The position numbers and the translations under genes are program-made. The notes beneath the pieces are model-generated. The model was not told the origin of the DNA and did not search any database. It saw only the letters and a program-made list of their open reading frames with translations. A stretch of DNA of 64,000 nucleotides from Naematelia aurantialba. Its lineage: Eukaryota; Basidiomycota; Tremellomycetes; Tremellales; Naemateliaceae. Position 1 is the first letter of the stretch, and each line of letters opens with the position of its first letter. The stretch spans positions 2,108,501 through 2,172,500 of the forward strand of contig JAKFAO010000002.1 in NCBI GenBank assembly GCA_021527695.1. Reading direction: 5' to 3'. Below, piece after piece: positions 21,901 to 33,700 of the stretch.

Positions 21901-22637
21901 TTGGCCGAGAATGTGGCGGACGTGGTGGATGTGGCAGAGTGGGAGGCTACCTGGAGAATGTGGCAGAGTGGCAAGCTGACGAGTACCAGGCGGGCTTGCG
22001 GCGGTGTTCATCGAAGCGCCCGAGAAGCTGCAGGAACGCACTGTAGTACCGCAGGTGCTGTACGACCAGTGCCGGTACTGGAACCTGCCGACCTCTGGCA
22101 ATGTCGTCGGTAAGGACTCGACGACGGACTTTGAGGGCCAGCCGTGGGGGCCGTTCCCGCTTCAGACGGTACGTTGATTTGACATCCCTCTCTTCTCTCG
22201 CCGCTCCTCGCCTTTCCCTTCCTGCCCCGATTCCTGCTCGGCTGCGGTTGCTACTGCTAGCGCTGGTATCAAGTGTAACCTGCTGCTGGGCTTGACCTCT
22301 TGTCCTTCCCCTTGAGCACAACTATCCCCCGTCCCCCGTCGTTATCGTCGTTATCGTCGTTATCGTCGTTATCGTCGTTATCGTCGTCATCGTCGTCAAG
22401 ACGACCGCTAATTCTCGATAGGGCTGGAACAAGGGTGCGGCAGTGGCCATGTCGCTGTGTGTCTTCTCGGCCCTGATCGGGTGCGCCGGCATAATATGGT
22501 ACGGCCTGGCAGAGCTCGACATGGACGAGGTAGAGCACGAAGTGAAGCGCAAGATCGACGCCAAGAGCGCGCGGAGGCGGAGGGGCGCGGGGAAGCGCTG
22601 GGGCAGTCTGTATGGCCTGGTCGGTGTGAAGCGGTAG
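18959..22637 (+). CDS. FET3: Multicopper ferroxidase of the Fet3 type, membrane-anchored
   Basis: Fet3 oxidises Fe(II) at the cell surface for uptake by the Ftr1 permease. Fourteen exons join in frame to 645 residues (yeast Fet3p is 636): 18959..19063, 19315..19560, 19687..19747, 19790..19874, 20066..20142, 20188..20340, 20464..20677, 20942..21131, 21279..21319, 21371..21550, 21603..21774, 21843..21861, 21990..22168, 22422..22637. There is a signal peptide ([17 protein letters not shown]). All four copper motifs are present: [29 protein letters not shown] and HCHVDWHL. The NPTGAEPVP segment keeps the Glu equivalent to yeast E185, needed for ferroxidase specificity and absent from laccases. 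A C-terminal membrane span ([19 protein letters not shown]) and basic cytosolic tail complete it. Exon 12 is only 19 nt. Three introns carry tandem repeats. No FTR1 gene is nearby. Confidence 0.95.
19893..20040. repeat. About 31-bp tandem repeat inside a FET3 intron
   Basis: The intron 19875..20065 is almost entirely four to five diverged copies of a unit like TATCTCCACACACCAACTG followed by TCCTCCCGACC. The splice sites lie immediately outside it (GTAAAT, GCGCAG). Confidence 0.85.
20765..20900. repeat. About 17-bp tandem repeat inside a FET3 intron
   Basis: The intron 20678..20941 carries about seven copies of a unit like CCTTCATAGCCACAATT, diverging at its left end. The acceptor CATGTAG lies about 40 bp downstream. 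Confidence 0.85.
22333..22395. repeat. (CGTTAT)n/(CGTCAT)n repeat inside the last FET3 intron
   Basis: About nine copies of a TCGTTA/TCGTCA hexamer lie between 22169 (donor) and 22421 (acceptor). A minus-strand frame reads through it as Asp/Asn repeats; I treat that as a shadow. Confidence 0.8.
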
Positions 22638-22958
22638 CGCGTAGTGTGGTTGGCGTGAAGTGCCGTGGCAGTTGTGCCATGGGCGAGGCGGCGTGCGCGA
22701 TGGCGATGCGCGATGGCGATGCGCAATGGAATGAGGGGTATGTCTATGATACACCTGAGATTGCATGTAACGACATGATGTGTGCTGTAGCATACTGTAG
22801 TAGCTGAGAGTACACGTGTTCCACCAGCGCGCTGTAAAGCTCTAGCAGCATTAGAGTTAGTTGAAACCGTAGTCCTGTACTGCTCTGATCCGCAGTGACC
22901 TAGCCTGGCGAAGGCAATACGTGACGCGTGACGCGAATCTGCCTATCTACATCGTCGA
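22638..22958. other. Convergent intergenic region, FET3 to F-box gene
   Basis: This 321-bp stretch between two stop codons shows only short repeats such as GCGATGGCGATGCGC (22690-22720). No gene is apparent. Confidence 0.4.
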
Positions 22959-25029
22959 CTACGCTCCCCACGCCAACATCTCCTCCTCGGCACCATCTTC
23001 CACCCCCCACCGCCGCAGGTACTCTCCCATCGTGAGGAACTGCACGTCCTGTCCCTTGTCTTCGCTATCTTCGCCTCGCCATTCTCCCTGCCATTCGCCT
23101 CCTCGTGCTTGCCCTCGTCCAGCTTGGGATGCAGCTGCAACTGTCGTCGCAGTTGTACATGTCGCTGTAGCAGTTACATTCGTCGCCGCTGTCGACGTCG
23201 TCGCCCCAGCTGCGGTAGTTGCGGTAGTTGCAGCAGCCCGGCGGCACCGCATCACACCTGCCGCGATGGACGCTTGGACCGTCTCGGGCGCGGCGGTGCC
23301 CAGGCCCAGCCAGCGGGACGAGATCCACCCCGTGTTGACGAATGTCCATTTGGGGCCATGGCAGCCACCTTCACTGCCGCCGCCACCGTCGCCGCCATCG
23401 CTGTCACGGTCTTCCCGGCTAGTACCACTGGGGGTACCAGCAGCACCGCTTTCGCCACTTGCACGTCTCCTGCCCCTCCTCCCCACGCCCGCGCCCACGC
23501 CATTACGCGCATCATCGCCGTCCCTACGACGACCAGCCACTGCGACATCCATTCCGCTCCCACTACCTCCCTGGTCGTACTCCGCACCGCATCGATCGAT
23601 GCACTGCGCGAGATGTTCGCAGAACTGCTCGAAGAACGCGCTTGAGCGCTGTTGGTGCTGTTGCGGCTGTTGCTGGTGCTGTTGGTGCTGAGTTTGATGT
23701 TGACGTTGGCGTTGGCGCCGATCTCTGCCATGTCCACGACCCATATCGTGCCCGCCGAGTGTGCCGTGTGTCTCACAGTTTGAGTCCGAGTGCGCGCCTC
23801 CCTCGCCTGCGCCGACCCAGCGACATGTCGGATTCGGCACGTGGAAGATAACGACCACCTCCTCCACGCCCTTGTGCAGCTGGTGCACTGCGGCGTTGGC
23901 ACTGACACTGACACTAGCACCAGCGTTGGCACTGACACTGACGCTAGCATCGGTGGCAGGGTCCAGCCGGTAACAGCCGAGGCGCAGGACGAGGCGTTTC
24001 GCACTGGTCGGCAGACGGGGGAGACCGGCCGGCCACGGCGAGGTCAGACAAGGCATATTCACCAGCACGACGGTACGCGGCCTTAGGGCGGGCAGAAGCG
24101 CGCAGTGCGTCTCGCCACACAGGTGCGGTACGGCATGGATGCTCGGGCGCAGGTGGAGGCGCAGGGTGCAGAGGCGGGGTAGCGCGAGCGCCCGCCGCGC
24201 AGGAACGTGGTTGCTTCCAGAGTGGGGCGAGTGGTAGTGGTGGTCGTGGATGTCCAGCACGCGGATCTCACGTACCAGCCGACTCGCGTGAGGCGATATC
24301 GCCACCGCTGCCGACGCCGACGCCGAGCGCTGTCCGGGAACGGGAACGGGAACGGGCCGGTGGGCGGTACTGAGCGGCGGCGGCGGCGGCGTCTCCCTGC
24401 GACGAGCAAGGGGGTTTTGGCGTGTCTGCATGTGAGGGTGTCGGCGAGTTTGACGGTGTGGTAGACCCAGGGGGAGCCTGTGCTGGCGTGAGTGTCGCCG
24501 GGGAGGGCAAGAATGCTCGTGAGGACGGAGTCGACGGCGCCGTGGAAGAGCGGGCGAGCGCCGGCATCGGCGTCGACGTCGGCGTCGGCGTCGGCGGGGG
24601 AGGGGGCGTACAAGCGCGCCACAGCGGGCCACGCAGGCTGCCCCGCGTCGCACTAGGACCAAGGCAGCACAGCCCGTCGTCCTCGCGCGCATGGTACGAC
24701 GTCGACTCGTACCGCGCGTTCTGGAGCACAAGCGCCCGCGACGCCTGGTGGAAGAGCGGCGATACCCGCGCCGTGGTGAGCAGGGACGAGAGCGGCAGGT
24801 AGCGCAGGATCTGAGGGACGAGTTCCGCGGGAAGGGGGAGGTATGGCGGCGGGGGCTCGGAAGATGGGGGTGACTCGGAAGACGGCGGGGGCTCGGAAGA
24901 TGGCGGAGACTCTGGAGACAGCGGCGGGGACTTTGAAGGTAGCGGTGGGGGAGGCAGCGACGACAGCGACGGCAGCGAGCACACGGGCGAGTGCTGGGCC
25001 TCGATATGCTCGGCCAGTGCTGAGGCCAT
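22959..25029 (-). CDS. F-box protein
   Basis: F-box proteins recruit substrates to SCF ubiquitin ligases through Skp1. Translation probably starts at 25029. A proline/serine tract (PPSSEPPPSSESPP-type repeats) precedes an F-box-like helix pair with LPLPAELVPQILRYLPLSSL and VSPLFHQASRALVL (about residues 64-105). Later exons lie in other frames: one containing GAVDSVLTSILALPG and WVYHTVKLADTL (about 24580-24420), then a long one from about 24330 to the stop at 22959 containing VREIRVLDIHDHHYH, FVNTGWISSRWLGL and the end FLTMGEYLRRWGVED. These resemble the repeated, degenerate sheet-helix pieces of fungal F-box proteins that lack typed substrate domains. The two internal introns could not be placed exactly. 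The last exon alone is open for about 450 codons with Gly/Ala/Thr-rich and Gln/His-rich inserts. The opposite strand is also open for 256 codons because of GC bias. Confidence 0.7.
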
Positions 25030-26454
25030 CGATGTGGGCTGTATGGTCAGTCGTAGCGCGCGACGCCAAGGCGCAGCGACGCGCAGGCTGGACTCACTGG
25101 CGTCGGTACCTCCATCTCTCAGGTCGCGGTCGAGCGCAACGCTCGGCAAGCACTTGTGCCTACACCGCCAAGCTGTAATGCCTCTAGAGAGCTCTGCCAC
25201 TGGGTCTTGTCTTGTCTTACACGATGCGATACCAAGACGTCTTCTCTTGTCTTACAGGATGCGATGCCAAGACGCTGGCTGGCGCTGTTTGCGCAGTTTG
25301 ACGCGTGTGATGTATACGAGTCTACGAGTCCCGCGTCCAAGAGCAAGGGAAGTGAGCAAATGCCGGCCCGACAGGCCCGATCTTATCTGATAATTTCACC
25401 ATTCCATGTGGTCGGCCGAAGCGCACGGTTCTAGTCGTGTGCTCGTACCCCCTCGGCCGCTGCAAGTGAACAGGCAGGCAAGCGAGGCGTGGCGCGAGTC
25501 TGGCGCTGCGAGACGACGCGAGCGCGCGATCACGCGATCACGAGAGCGCCTGACGACAGGACAGAATACAGCACCGATACGACAAGAGTGGCATACGAGA
25601 CGCGCGCGACGCGACGCGATCGAGACTAGGCAAAAGGTTGGATTGTCAATTCTTGTCAATAATCCTTGTCATCGGGCGACGGACCAGCACACAACGGTGG
25701 GGCGGTATGGCATCGTGGACGCTGATGCAGGACGGAGGAGGACGCAACGGCGGAAGCTGGTTGCGGGTAGAGCAGAACGAGCAGCCGCAGCTGGGTGGTG
25801 TCGCCGGCCGAATGCAGCGCTAGCCTGGAAGTGGCTGAGCTTGCCACCGTGCGCCGCTCGGCCGTCGAGTGTCGATCGCAGGCGCAGCAGGCAGCTGCTC
25901 CCTGCGCTGTACACCCACCTGACACACCTACACCTACACCTACACCTACACCTACACCTACACCTACACCTACACCTAGTGCATCTACCTCTCCGCCAAT
26001 CCCGATCGAATGCGACTGCGACTTATCCGCAAGCCGAGCTCATGTCGGTCTGCATTCCTGTCGTCTGCATGCTTAAGATTGTCCATAGATGCATCGCTGC
26101 CTATTTTACGTCTCAGCGTCCGTGTCCAGTCACACTAATTATGCTACACCCAAAGCTAGTTTGCTACAGCGCAAACAAGACACGAGAAAGAGCATGTCCC
26201 GTGTAGTAGACATGCCCAAATCCCGGTTCTTTTCTTCGGCTTCTTCTCTTCTTCTCTCTTCATATCTGCTATCGAATGTCCATTCACCTCCCCTCGGCGA
26301 GTATCGCAAGTGTCCGCCTTTTGTGGCAATAATAACAAGGCAAATTGGAGAAAAGGATGTGTTGGTACAGTAGAAAGGGAGTGGCGAGCGCAGCAAACGC
26401 TCCGGCTCAGGCCACGTCGGACGCAGATGCACAGGATGGCCATCGCGTGCCGGC
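25030..26454. other. 1.4 kb region with no confident gene
   Basis: This lies upstream of the F-box gene and downstream of the next minus-strand gene. A 266-codon plus frame (25406..26206) spans much of it, but its product is Arg/Ala-rich with an imposed repeat and no recognisable motif, so I do not annotate it. A near-duplicate of about 40 bp (TCTTGTCTTACACGATGCGA versus TCTTGTCTTACAGGATGCGA) occurs at 25206-25275. Confidence 0.4.
25922..25978. repeat. (ACACCT)n microsatellite
   Basis: Nine consecutive ACACCT hexamers with clean edges in the non-coding interval. Confidence 0.9.
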
Positions 26455-27222
26455 TCATGCCTCGGCAAAGCGCTTTTCGTCCTCCTCCTCGATGCCTCCG
26501 AGGCTGCCTCTCCAATAGTGCTTCGACCCGCGCCTGCCCATTCCCGGACTGAGGCGCGGAGGCGACCGCGCGCCCGACGACGCGCCGCTCCCGCCGCCAG
26601 CGGCGTCGATCGCGACGAACACTGGTCGGCCGCTGGAGGCGTCAAAGACGGGGTAGAAGACGTTCGGCGATCCTGATCCCCGCGGAGACGAGGATGCTGA
26701 CGAAGATGCGGATGAGGGGGGCTGGCCGTAGGCGAGGGACTGGGCGTAGGGGTTGTGGTTCGCCTGAAGGCTGGAGAAGGGGAGTGGGGAGAGGCGCGAC
26801 TTTTCCTGCACCGACTGATCGGGCGAGTGCGTCGGCAGTAAGGACTGTGGCTGGGAGAATCTGCACTTATGTCAGTCGGAGCACCGCGACAGCGTGGAAG
26901 ACGGAGGGGAGTGTCACGCGGATCTGCGGTGGTGTGGCTTGGAGACATTTCGGACGGTCGTTGAAGGGGTGTGATACACAAGTGACGAGGCGAGGACTCA
27001 CGGCCACTGCAGGAGGATGAGGAGCAGCAGGAAGGCAACTACCAGGATCGGTAGCGGCAGCTGCAGCACGTCAGCGTCATACTACTCATCATGCAAAACT
27101 GCAGGCTCTTCGGCCTGGCGTGTGGGATACGGGACGAGACATACCGAGTCAAGCGCCTGGATAGTCATCCGCGCAATGGCCTTTGCTGCCGGCAAGAGGT
27201 CGTCTCTCGACGCTTCGAACAT
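26455..27222 (-). CDS. Small single-pass membrane protein, function unknown
   Basis: Three exons (27222..27145, 27060..27002, 26860..26455) join in frame to 180 residues. A short N-terminal segment (MFEASRDDLLPAAKAIARM) leads into a strongly hydrophobic helix spanning an exon junction (LPLPILVVAFLLLLILLQW, residues about 27-45). A long Ser/Pro/Gln-rich tail follows with YGQPPSSASSS and a more conserved-looking block FYPVFDASSGRPVFVAID. It ends in a basic then acidic stretch (GRRGSKHYWRGSLGGIEEED). The arrangement suggests an anchored protein with one domain largely disordered. I do not recognise a family. The splice sites (GTATGT/GCAG, GTGAGT/GCAG) and hydrophobic continuity support it as a real gene. 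Confidence 0.75.
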
Positions 27223-30200
27223 TGTGCTGGGTCCTCGGAGGGATGCGAGTTGTGAGATGAGATGGATGTCGAGTTGTGAAAGAGTGTGTGTTGTTGACTG
27301 GTCGGGGTGGTGGTGAAATGCAATATGGGACCGACACAAAGAGATTCGGGGAACGACGAGGTCGATCTGAGACACCTAGATAGCCCTTGTGACTCTGCTA
27401 GCAATGGCCCAGATATTCCGCCGCTCCTCTCCTCCTTTCTCGGTGCAGCGTCGATCGAGAGGGATGAAACCGAAGCGGAGCGCGAACCGAGGGTCAGAGA
27501 GCGAGTGGGAGGGCAGCGTTCTTTTGAGGATTTCTAGCTGTTGCGCAGGACGGGGTCAGCACTCGATACTTTGTTTTCCCTCTGGCGATAATGAAATGCG
27601 TGTGTGATCGATGGTGAGGGGGTTCGGGAATGGGTCGATGCCAGGTGGAGCTCGGAACTCACGGTGAGTGACGACGTGGGGCGATGCGCGCCGAGGATCG
27701 ACAGCGATAATGGAGAGCTGGCTGGGATGCGGCCGAGGTGCGACCCCCAAGGATGCAATGGGGGAGGCGCGTAAGACGAGGGGGAGAATGAGGAATAAAC
27801 AACTCGGAGGGGTGAGATGGAGAAAGTTTAAAGGTCGCAAAGCTACTGGATCCGGAAACGGCTCTACGGATTATTCTCCTGTTTTCTGTCCCTCGGACTC
27901 GTGCTGTTCAGTGCCGGACCTCGTTCCTCCCTGGAGCTTGTATCTTGAGCCCTATGCAGTATGCCCTATGTAGTATTGTTCGTGCTTGCGCTCGAGCCTC
28001 GAGCCTCGACCCGGTGCCGTACTTCGAGTCGAGCTAATGGAGAATGGGTGGGAGATAAGGAGGGCAAGTGGAACAAAGTGGAGTAAAGCGAGACACCCGG
28101 TGCACTATGGATCGACACGCTCGCGTTAGCGCTTCGTTGAGGGTTGCCCGTGGCGTCTGCCGCCGCGTGATGGGCCCAGCTGCTCGCCCAGCGACTGGTC
28201 CCAGCGTACCGCCAGAGTCCGCCCAGTGTCCAGCTGCCGGCTACGATCCCACTCTCAGTTTCAGTTGCCAACGATAATATCGTTCAATTATCGTTCCCAA
28301 AGCAATGGGCACAGTGCCTGTCGTGCAGGCTGCCGAACAGCGAGTGCGCGGGCCGACGCTCAGGCTCAGGCGGTGGCGGAGGATGACGCTGGGATCGTCT
28401 GACCAGGCGATAGTCGCGGACCAGGCGGATCGGCGGACTCGTGACTGCCGATGGCTGACTGGACGGACAGACAGACGGTGGCGGGCGGCGGGCGGCGGGC
28501 GGCGGCAGGGTGCCAAAACGGGCTCGCAGCTGTACCAAATGCCAAAAGGGGCTCGCAGACCAAGAAAAACTTGTAAAAGTGGCTTGGTATTGCAAGGGTC
28601 GACGACCAACACACGGCCAAGAACAAGCACAAGAGAACAAGCACAAGCACGGGGAGAGAGACACAAGACGGAGAGACGAGGCAGCCGTATCAAGCCATCT
28701 ACAAAACTCAAAGCGGGCAATGGGCTGTCAGGCAGGACTCGTCCCCGTTTGGCTGGGCGATGAGCTCGCGGGCTGAGCCGAGGCGCGGATACACCCACGC
28801 TGTTGTGCGTGATGCGTGATCTGGCTTGTCATGGCATGCATTGCATTGCATATTACCAGTACGGATGGCAGTGCCTGCGGGGCTGAGCAGGAAACGCACT
28901 CGTACACACGAGACGGATCGCGGTCGTCACCCCCGAACCGTCTTTTCGTCGGTTCTACAAGCGGTGTGTTGGAGCACGCAGGAACTCTTGCAATGCTTGC
29001 ATCTCAACCGACCTTGGCGGTCGGAACCCCCTGGCCTACAGCGGGACGACGAGGGCGAGACGAGACAGTCGTCGTCACCCATGCACACGCTCGCGATCTC
29101 AGGGCGGCGCGCACAGGGTGGTTTGGCAATGTACTTTTAGGGGCCGAGCTGTCGGAGATCTGCGACTGGGTCGCTCGATGGCTTCCCGCACGTTTAGGTG
29201 TGGCGGTACACCAGTTCTGGAAGCGGCGCCGGAGGCGCACTCTCACATGTCTGGAGGCGTTCTGTCCGTTAGTGGTGTGACGCGCAACTGCTGTGTTCGG
29301 TATGGCCTCGTGCTGGAGTGAGGTCCGGTCTCGGTCCGTGGTCCAGATGATAATACCGCTGTACGCATAGCAGAGAGACGAGGATAGAGCATAGAGGGCA
29401 GGGGGGAGAGAGGTCGAGTAGAGTACCCGGTAGGGGTGGAGGAGGAGGAGGAACGAGGGGGCGAGCCGGGGAATAACTTTAAATAGAGTTTGCCTGGTTC
29501 CATCCCGCCCAGCACAGCTTCAAGGAAGACACGCCGCAACGCATGCAATTCCAGGCGTCGTCGGTGTCGACTAGTCGAGCCTCCAGTTGCAAGAGCTCGG
29601 ACGACGTGCGACCCCTTTCACCAACCGGGTCCTCTGTGACGGGAAATGGACATACGGGACGACTAAGGACAAGGAACAAGGACACACGGCACACGACAAG
29701 GGCCAGAACGGGGGCAATTACGGGAGGTAGCCAGACCAAGAGCACACGACACACGACACGGCCCAGGAAGGAGACAAGGCGAAGTCGAGGCCCGTCCGAA
29801 CAGGGACCGAACTGTACACGTCCCGCCTCCCGAATGGAGGTACGGCAGCGTTGCTGACGACGGAGATCACCGCCCGACCGTGATTGCTGTCGGAGTCTGT
29901 CTGCTGGCTCTATCTGCGTTGAACAGGACTACGCTGGCTGCCACATGGTACCAGGATCTTCAATGAACTCCCTAGAGGAGCATGGGGTGGAGGGGGTGGG
30001 GCTGCAGGCGGGGGTGGGGGTGAAGTAGAGCCCCAGCCAGCCCCAGCACCAGCAGTAGACAGCCACCGGCGGTCCACAGGAGGGATCACCAATCCTCTCG
30101 GCTATATTAGGTCACCAATTCTCTCGGCTATACCTAGCATGCTACAAACCACCAGTACGACCAGAGCACAACTACACTCCGGCAGAGCACGAGTACGAAG

Positions 30201-30733
30201 ACTGTTCATAAAGAAAGAGACAACGCAGTCTACCTCGCCCGCGTCAAGAGTGTCTTACCACCTGCGTTCGTAATCGTAATCGTAATCGTAAACGTTTCGT
30301 AATCAGATCCGCACGGCCCGTGATCTCTTCCGTACTCCCCATACTCCCCGTACCCGTACTCCCATACCCATACTCCCCATTTTCCCATCCCATACTCCTC
30401 ATACTTCCCATACGCATCCTCCCATACTCTCTTGTTCTATCCGCTCGCCGTCCCGCCCGCCGTCGCGGATGCATTGACTCTGACTCCAGCCGACACGACT
30501 CCCGACGCCGTGCGCATCCCGGTCTCGGACAGCGTCCTTGCCGACACCGTGCCGCCCTGTATCCGCAGCACCTCGTATCCGCACATGCATGTATCCCCAG
30601 TGCCACTTGCATCCATGCCATGCATCCCGACAGTGCACACGACCGCCCTACAAACCGACCCGCGCCTACCCACAAATCCGCTCGTGCATACTATGCCCAC
30701 AGATCCACTCGCGTATCCACAAATCCCCCACAC
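27223..30733. other. 3.5 kb gene-poor interval
   Basis: I found no recognisable protein in six frames. The longest frames (185 codons minus at 28241..28798, 152-154 plus at 28305 and 28816) are Arg/Pro/Ser-rich, mutually overlapping and motif-free. Local structure includes GCGGGCGGC triplication at 28480-28503, a repeated GCCAAAA..GGGCTCGCAG pair at 28509-28553, (CGTAAT)4 at 30264-30290 and CCCATACTCC-type repeats at 30335-30430. It could hold non-coding transcripts, decayed sequence or long UTRs of flanking genes; the sequence does not tell. Confidence 0.4.
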
Positions 30734-33700
30734 CTATGCCCGCCGCCGCTCTGCCAGACCCCGCAAAACCTCCCAACTCCGCATCCACCCCTTCCCAAAC
30801 CCGCCCTCGCTGAATCGCTCGACCGCCGCCCCGCGCGCGGCTTTGCGCATGCGTAACTGTTCGTCTGGCGAGAGTGATAGCGCGGCATGTATGGCTGCGC
30901 CAAAGTCCGCAGGAGTGGTCGCTTGGTACCCTGCAAGCCATGAGCATTCAGGACAGACAGAAACGCGCGAAACAGAGACCAGAGACACCACACCACACCA
31001 CACCACACCACACCACACCACACCACACCACACCACACCACACCACACCACACCACACCACACCACACCACACCACACCACACCACACCACACCACACCC
31101 TCTATCGGTGGCGAAGAACTAGAGTGAATATGGGAGGTGTGATGACGAGATTGCCAGACTACTCACCGGTACGCTGGCCGTGAAACGGCACGACAATGTC
31201 CATCTTCGGCCCAGCAGAAGCATGGACAATAGGAATCAATCCCGCAGCCTGACCATCAGCTCTCTGCCTGGTGATTGATACCCCATCAACCACTTGACCC
31301 ACCATAAACTCCACGACGTTGATCCCGAAGTGCTCATCCTGCATCGTGTTGAGCCCGATCGATGCCTCGCCCAATCGCCGCACGATCTCAGGATACGGCG
31401 CATTGACGAGAAACTCGACGTGTTGCTGCAGTACCAGCCTCGTCAGAACCCTCGCTTCTCTTCCTGACAGTGCCTCTGGCTGCGACTCACCTCGACCCCA
31501 AGCTTTGTTGCGAGGGCACGCAGATCATCCATCCGCGCTTCGTCGGCTGCATCCCGCGCACCTCCCATGAGTGTCAGGCTGATCCGCTCCGGCCCGTCCC
31601 TGTACTCCGGATGTAATTTGAAGAGCTCTGACAACGCTTCGATTTGCTTCCAATGCTCTTTCTCAGGTCTGAGTCCCACGTCAGTACTTTCCATACAGCT
31701 TGATGTTTCGTTTTGCTTGCTGAACAATCGACTCAGACTCACCTGAACTGCGCGAGAGAGACCAGCTGCATCTTCCTGTCCTCCAATTTACCAAGCTTGA
31801 TCAACGCCGCTGTGTCGCAAGGCGGATATACGACTCTGCAGTGAACAGCTACTGCATCCGCCCCGGCCTTGGAAATACTCTTCTCGTCTTTGAGGAAGAT
31901 TCCCGCCAATAGCGATTGCCGACCCACGGTGACCAAATTCTGAATGTGCGCTTGGGTCCAGGATGAGTTGGTCATGATATCTTCGGAGAAGAGCAACGCA
32001 TTGGCATATAGCGCCGTAAAGATGCGGTAGTATCTTGACACTCAGCTGGATGTATATTTGCCAGGGTGAACTCACACCAGCTTGATCTGTGTCCGGAGCC
32101 AAGACCGCGATCCGCCCAGGCTTTCCACCCCAAACGAGCCTTCGCGGACCCGTTTCACCATGTCAGTGCTCACTGTTGGATAATGCACGTATGCGCCGAT
32201 GGCGATCTGCGGGCCCGCGAGCAGCCGGACAAAGGGGAACGTGAAGGCATACCCCATCGAGTCTAGACCGTTAGCAGGTCCACAAGCCTGGAGAAGAATG
32301 ATGCCAACCGAGGAAGATATCTCCCCAGAGACCATCTGACCCTGCTAGACCTTGGTACGCGAGGTAGAGAGAGCCGAGCGATTGCCCCAGAAGCGTGAAG
32401 TGTGGCCAGTAGCCGTCCGAGATGAGATGCCGTGATGGAAGGGGGATGAAGGCGAGTGTCAGTGGATTCAGCGAGATGGAGAATCGTTCCTACAAGCTGT
32501 CAGACGATTCGAACATCACTAGATCGGCGTGGACGTACATATACTTTGCTGATGATGGTCTCTTTGGAGGCTTTGGGGTAATCGCCAGAGTAGACGAGAA
32601 TGATCACCTCTGGATGACGCTTTTGCAATTGAGCAATAGCGGTCCACAAGACCCTCTCTCCGCCGCCTCCCGCGTTGCTGCACCTCAGTCGTACTCATCG
32701 ATCAACTGAAGCTACTCACCAGTAAGGATGCCAAAACCCGATGATAGTTTTCGTCCCACTCTTGGTTGGCGGCTCATCTTGTGTGCCCTGCACAATCGCG
32801 TTCTCGCTCGCCCCCAGACTCTCGAGGAGCCTTTTCCGTTTCTCAACGTTCTTCGTCCTCACACTCTCTATAGCAATGCCCGTTAGACCAATTGCCAACA
32901 GCGCAGCTACCGGTATGATACTGAGCATCATGGCCCAGTTGAGCCCTGTATAGCTGATCAGGCAGGTAGTCGCCAAGCCAATGACTGCGCTAGCTTTCAG
33001 CACGATAGACAACATAGATCCAGAGACGAGCAACCATGTAGTGGATGTCAATCCCGCCCACATCACGTCGAACGAGACGGAAGCCTGTGCGGGATGAGAA
33101 AAGATGGTGCGCCACAGATGTTGATAAACGGAGCGTGAATGGGGGATGGAGTCGAGGAGCGTTCGTGTATTTGCCACGTGAATCGCAATGCCAAGAGCGG
33201 TCACAAGAGCGTACAGAGAGGTGGACCTTAAGTGGCTTCGGTCCCGATTTGACGTTGAGGGACTGGCAGTTACGAGAGACTCGGTTGGGGGTGGAAACAG
33301 GAGGGGGACGACCAACAGCGCATGCATCGCCAGTAGGTTCGGCATGAACGAGTCGGTCTGGGCGACTTGTGGAATACGGTATATCGTCACCAATGCCGCC
33401 AGCAGGGGTGCTGCTAAGACTGGGATCGACGGGGACGGGCGACGATGGATGACTGGATGCAGGTAGAGGGCAGTTAGGAACAGCGAGGTCGCGACGGACA
33501 TGGCGACCAGCTGTCCAAACAGCATATACGCCCATGGGTATCTGATACCCCTTCGTGGACCTGCGTCATTTCGTCAGCGCACTTTTGCAATCAAACGCGA
33601 AAGTTTCACTCTCAATCCAAAGGATTGCGGTAAACAGCACCGTCCAGGTACAGATGAAGCTGCTCCACCACCAGTTGGCAGGGCCACGACAGACTGACGA

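Noticed and set aside
22921..23691. 256-codon plus-strand ORF opposite the F-box gene
   Set aside because: It is antisense to the better supported minus-strand exon. It is Pro/Ala/Thr-rich because high GC keeps all frames open, and it has no recognisable domain.
25406..26206. 266-codon plus-strand ORF
   Set aside because: No motif, Arg/Ala-rich composition following GC content, and a His-Leu repeat forced by the (ACACCT)n microsatellite. There is no splice-supported extension.
30691..31127. ORFs encoding Val-Trp-Cys-Gly-Val or Thr-Pro-His repeats
   Set aside because: They are translations of the (ACACC)n intron of ALG11. The real exon begins after the acceptor near 30944.
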